Source of the DNA: Spirochaetales bacterium
GTDB lineage: Bacteria > Spirochaetota > Spirochaetia > Sphaerochaetales > Sphaerochaetaceae
Assembly: GCA_018433865.1 (NCBI GenBank)
Contig: JAHDQJ010000005.1
Span: 45,134-109,133 of the forward strand
Direction: 5' to 3'
DNA length: 64,000 bases
Shown here: positions 61,158-64,000 of the stretch, piece by piece
Layout: every line of letters begins with the position of its first letter
How positions within the stretch are numbered: the first letter of the stretch is position 1
Position numbers and translations under genes: made by a program
Notes under the pieces: model-generated
The model's database searches: none
Told to the model about the DNA's origin: nothing
The model's input: only the letters and a program-made list of their open reading frames with translations

Positions 61158-62753
61158 GTGGCGCTCGCATTGCCCACATACGAAACAGATCAGCTTGTCT
61201 CCATGATAGGAAGCAAGCGACCGCTCGTCGGTCAGCTCAGGGTATTGCTCGCTCCGTTGATGGCAAGGAAGGGACCGACAAGATTCCTCGATCCCTTCTG
61301 CGGTTCGGGTGCAGTGTCCAGATTGGCCCGGGGCATGGGCATGCAGGTCATGGCAAGCGATCTCGAACCGTTCTCCTTCATCCTCAATCATGTCTACCTG
61401 ACCCTCCGGTCTGATGACTTGGTCCCGATGTTCACCGAGATGGGCGGCATCGATGCCTACCTGTCGATGCTGAACCTTCACGGACTGTTCGCGGCGGAGA
61501 CAGGTGGTGGCATGACCGAACCGTACCTGAGCCGTCACTATGCCCCGCAGGAGACGGAAAATCCCGATCTCCTGGGTGAGCGGTTGTTTTTCACGGCAGA
61601 GAATGCACGGTTCCTCGATGCGGTCAGGGAGGAGATAGAGCACAGTTGGGAAGAAAGACGCATCAGCGCGACCGAAAAGACCGTCGTGCTTGCTTCGATT
61701 CTCTATGAGGCCTCCCGGAGGGCAAACACCTCAGGTACGTTCACTGCGTATCACAAGGACTTGCTCGGCAGCCGTTCCAGGATCATGCAGCGATGCCAGC
61801 TGCAAGCACCTCTCTTGCCTGACGAGGAGGTAGCACAAGGAGAGATGCATCTGTGCGACGCGGCCACGTTCGTCAAAAGTCGAAGCGCGGACATCTGCTT
61901 CCTCGATCCTCCCGCGTCGGTACACCAATACGGGAGTGCCTATCATCTGCTCAATTCGATTGCGGTCTGGGACCGGTACGCGCCTTCGGGATGCCGAGAC
62001 GGAGAGGGGCGTCTTTCCGACCGTGCCGGAATCCGTAGCGACTGGAAATCCACCTACAGTCCGTTCTGTTCGCTCAAGCATGCAGATGCCGCGTTCATCC
62101 ATCTGTTCGGTGCAATCGATGCACGGCACATCGTGCTTACCTATCCTGCATCATCCCTGGTTTCCTCCGAGCGTATCGTGGAACTGCTGCGAGCGAGACA
62201 TGATCCGGTCACGGTGATTCCGTTGCAGAAGAGAAACCAAGGAGGCCGTCAGGCGAAGGATGGCAAACAGCAGATCGAACAAGTCTTCATCACCGGCAAG
62301 AGCGACGCATTCAGTGTGCCGGTAGGTTCCGGGGTGGACCGGCTACCCCTGATCCGTCGCCTTGATGCCCTTGCTTCTGCGGTGTTCGCCCGTCCGATGG
62401 AGGTCCCTCCGTTCAGTTTCCTCGGGAACGTGATGTTGGAAAACTCCCTTCCGGTGGAAACGTTGTTGCAGATGCCTCTCGAAACGCTTGCACGACGGAT
62501 CGGGGAATTGGAGCGCTCGGTGTGTTCCTCAGGGGAACAGGCATTGCACGTGCTGCTTTCGCAAGCGGCAAACATGGATCTCACGGCCCCGGTACGTGCC
62601 AAGCTGGTCAAGCGCTCCGTGTCGCTGGTACGCAGCATGGCCAGGGAAGTCGGCGTCGGGCGACTGAAAGAGATCGTGATGACATGCACCGCACCCCAGA
62701 AGGTATTGGAAGTTATGGATGCAATCGCGTATCATGCCACACAGGAGGAGTGA
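61158..62753 (+). CDS. solitary D12-class (COG3392-like) adenine-specific DNA methyltransferase with altered DPPY motif
   Basis: 531 residues from GTG 61158 (AAGGAG at 6). SAM motif I FLDPFCGSGAVSRLARG at 43-59; early MIGSKRPLVGQL matches the NxGSKxxLxxxI-type N-terminus; motif IV reads FLDPPASVHQYGSAYHLLNS at 248-267, where N6-adenine methyltransferases have DPPY. A C-terminal helical domain of about 180 residues has no clear match. No restriction endonuclease is adjacent, so it would be an orphan regulator or an inactivated/retargeted enzyme. The frame open to 60972 is antisense to murE. Confidence 0.8.
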   Translation: MALALPTYETDQLVSMIGSKRPLVGQLRVLLAPLMARKGPTRFLDPFCGSGAVSRLARGMGMQVMASDLEPFSFILNHVYLTLRSDDLVPMFTEMGGIDAYLSMLNLHGLFAAETGGGMTEPYLSRHYAPQETENPDLLGERLFFTAENARFLDAVREEIEHSWEERRISATEKTVVLASILYEASRRANTSGTFTAYHKDLLGSRSRIMQRCQLQAPLLPDEEVAQGEMHLCDAATFVKSRSADICFLDPPASVHQYGSAYHLLNSIAVWDRYAPSGCRDGEGRLSDRAGIRSDWKSTYSPFCSLKHADAAFIHLFGAIDARHIVLTYPASSLVSSERIVELLRARHDPVTVIPLQKRNQGGRQAKDGKQQIEQVFITGKSDAFSVPVGSGVDRLPLIRRLDALASAVFARPMEVPPFSFLGNVMLENSLPVETLLQMPLETLARRIGELERSVCSSGEQALHVLLSQAANMDLTAPVRAKLVKRSVSLVRSMAREVGVGRLKEIVMTCTAPQKVLEVMDAIAYHATQEE

Positions 62754-62757
62754 ACTG

Positions 62758-63831
62758 TTGCGATCACACGTCATGCACAAGATAGCCATCATGTTCCTGC
62801 TGCCATTCCTGACCGCCTACAGTGTGTTCGCGGTCCATTCGAGCGATGCGAATGAACGGCTTTCCGATCTCAGGTACCTCTCCATGGGGAGCGCGGGAGT
62901 CGCCCTCACCGAATTCCAAGGAAGTTTTCTCAGGAATCCGGCTGCGCTCTATCGCCGTACGGAACCGCTGTTCCGTGTCGGAACCCGGTATGGAGAGACG
63001 ATACTTGCCAGTGCACAGCCCTCTGATCCGGTTCCGTGGATACAGATGCCCACGACATCCGTGGAGATGCTCTTCAGCAATCGTTTCGTCGCGCTCTCCA
63101 TCGGATTGGGCAATGTCCTCGAGGAACGTGAGGTGGCCACTTCGGAAGTCCGCTTCACCGCGTACAATGATTCAAGGATCCAGCTGAGTGCCGCATACGG
63201 GTGGCAGACCATCTCAGTCGGCCTGTTCGCACGAGGAGGAAACAGCTCCAAGCGCGATGTGGTGATCAGGGAAGGCAGCGCGATGGTCGATTACCTCACA
63301 CGGACATATCTGGAGCGGTATGATCGGAAGAATGCGGACGGACAATACTTCGCCTCGGGATTGGGTGTGCTGATCTCCTACCAGTGGGTCTCGATCGGAT
63401 TGATGACCGATTCGCTGTTCGGGATGGATTACACCACCAATGAGCTTACATTGGATATCGCAGACACGTTCGAGGGCTCATCGTTGGGACTCGCGTTCTC
63501 CACTCCTGTCTATGACCGGGACAACGAGTTGAACCTGATCGTCGTGAACGGAGTCTTCGATGCGACCGATCTCGGAAACTCGCAGAAGCGGGCGGTACGG
63601 TTCGGCATCGAGGGAAAGGTACAATTCCTCAACAACCTCTCAGGTGCGGTGAGAGCGGGATATTGGGAACACAGACCGGCCGATGAAGCACTCTTCTCCA
63701 TCGCCGGATCGGGAACGCTCACTGTGGGATTGGGCGCGAGGGTAGGGAACGCGGGTATCGACGTGGCTGCGGAAATCCCTCTCACGAATACTTCTGCCGC
63801 CGTTTCCGTGGGGCTTACCTGGGGGATGTGA
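62758..63831 (+). CDS. spirochaete-type outer-membrane beta-barrel protein
   Basis: 357 residues from TTG 62758, 7 bases after AGGAGGAG; the ATG at 62773 is in frame but 22 bases from the SD. Signal peptide KIAIMFLLPFLTAYSVFA. Mature part shows LRYLSMGSAGVALTEFQGSFLRNPAAL, the N-terminal pattern of UPF0164/FadL-like spirochaete surface proteins, followed by alternating amphipathic strands (LGVLISYQWVSIGLMTDSL, SLGLAFSTPVYD) ending with aromatic-terminal SVGLTWGM. Function unknown; 4 bases after the methyltransferase. Confidence 0.75.
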   Translation: MRSHVMHKIAIMFLLPFLTAYSVFAVHSSDANERLSDLRYLSMGSAGVALTEFQGSFLRNPAALYRRTEPLFRVGTRYGETILASAQPSDPVPWIQMPTTSVEMLFSNRFVALSIGLGNVLEEREVATSEVRFTAYNDSRIQLSAAYGWQTISVGLFARGGNSSKRDVVIREGSAMVDYLTRTYLERYDRKNADGQYFASGLGVLISYQWVSIGLMTDSLFGMDYTTNELTLDIADTFEGSSLGLAFSTPVYDRDNELNLIVVNGVFDATDLGNSQKRAVRFGIEGKVQFLNNLSGAVRAGYWEHRPADEALFSIAGSGTLTVGLGARVGNAGIDVAAEIPLTNTSAAVSVGLTWGM

Positions 63832-64000
63832 CGCCGTCAACCGTCTGGGAAAAAGTCACCTGAGAAAGTAGTGGTTTTCAGGGGTTTTGCGAGGAGTCTT
63901 TAGTCCACGGGAGGCGATTGAAAGACAGGTTTCCGGGAGAGTGACGTCTGAAGACGGCCTTTCGGTCTTTAGGGATGGTCATGGGTGCAACCGGCGGGCA
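63832..64000. other. window-end region, no gene recognised
   Basis: 169 bases to the window edge. No SD-led frame; some short hairpins (e.g. AGAC-GGCCTTTCG-GTCT near 63953-63971). Could be the start of another unit cut by the edge. Confidence 0.3.

Noticed and set aside
1..64000. Mobile elements, prophage, CRISPR arrays or rRNA genes
   Set aside because: No transposase or integrase motif, no regularly spaced repeats and no rRNA sequence were seen; all direct repeats found are short and promoter-linked.

Overview
The window is a gene-dense bacterial chromosome segment with high coding density, moderately high GC by eye, SD-led genes, many 4-nt ATGA overlaps and no insertion sequences, phage genes or CRISPR. 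Gene content (glgC/glgA, class II aldolase, FeoA-FeoA-FeoB, a spirochaete-style outer-membrane beta-barrel protein, anaerobic purine-catabolism genes, peroxiredoxin but no catalase or respiratory genes) suggests a free-living fermentative spirochaete, probably Sphaerochaeta-like. That placement is inference from protein character, not from an rRNA marker.

Layout. 1-6.5 kb: NUDIX fragment, glycogen synthesis (glgC, glgA), trxB, the tsaB-tsaE-TPR unit. 6.5-8.4 kb: a 6S RNA gene, a ZapB-like coiled-coil gene and the infC-rpmI-rplT operon. 8.4-13.3 kb: fba, an unknown membrane-anchored protein, tatD, a peroxiredoxin with a Fur/PerR-type operator, trxA and a Crp/Fnr regulator. 13.3-16.1 kb: the iron(II) uptake operon feoA-feoA-feoB plus a 50-residue Cys-rich FeoB partner, with two identical-type palindromic operators. 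16.3 kb: tRNA-Leu(UAA). 16.4-23.9 kb: an oligopeptide ABC transporter operon (oppA-B-C-D-F plus a small membrane protein) in which the permease OppC carries a complete seven-blade RCC1-like propeller and the ATPase OppF carries a coiled-coil insertion of about 190 residues. 24.2-26.8 kb: nicotinamidase, an M20 amidohydrolase and two unknown small genes.

26.9-45.9 kb is an anaerobic purine/urate-type catabolic island: two fold-type-II PLP enzymes on the minus strand, diverging from ygfK-ssnA-ygeY, an 8-oxoguanine deaminase, an FAD subunit (ygfM-like) and xdhD, followed by ygeW (knotted carbamoyltransferase), adenine deaminase and a purine permease. Three promoters in this island share a tandem TGTTGCA repeat with 10-bp period just upstream of the -35 box, pointing to one activator.

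45.9-64 kb: a FecBCD-type ABC importer, proA-proB with a glycosyltransferase-like gene and a periplasmic amidase, pncB, serS, proC, trmL, dinB, ddl, murE, a solitary D12-class DNA methyltransferase with an altered catalytic motif, and a beta-barrel protein.

At least four transcription-unit heads (glgA, the unknown gene at 9594, tatD, pncA) lack a ribosome-binding site and have promoters placed so that +1 falls on the A of the start codon, suggesting leaderless mRNAs. The most unusual system is the opp operon with its two unexpected insertions; next are the shared purine-island operator and the structured leader before the 8-oxoguanine deaminase gene.
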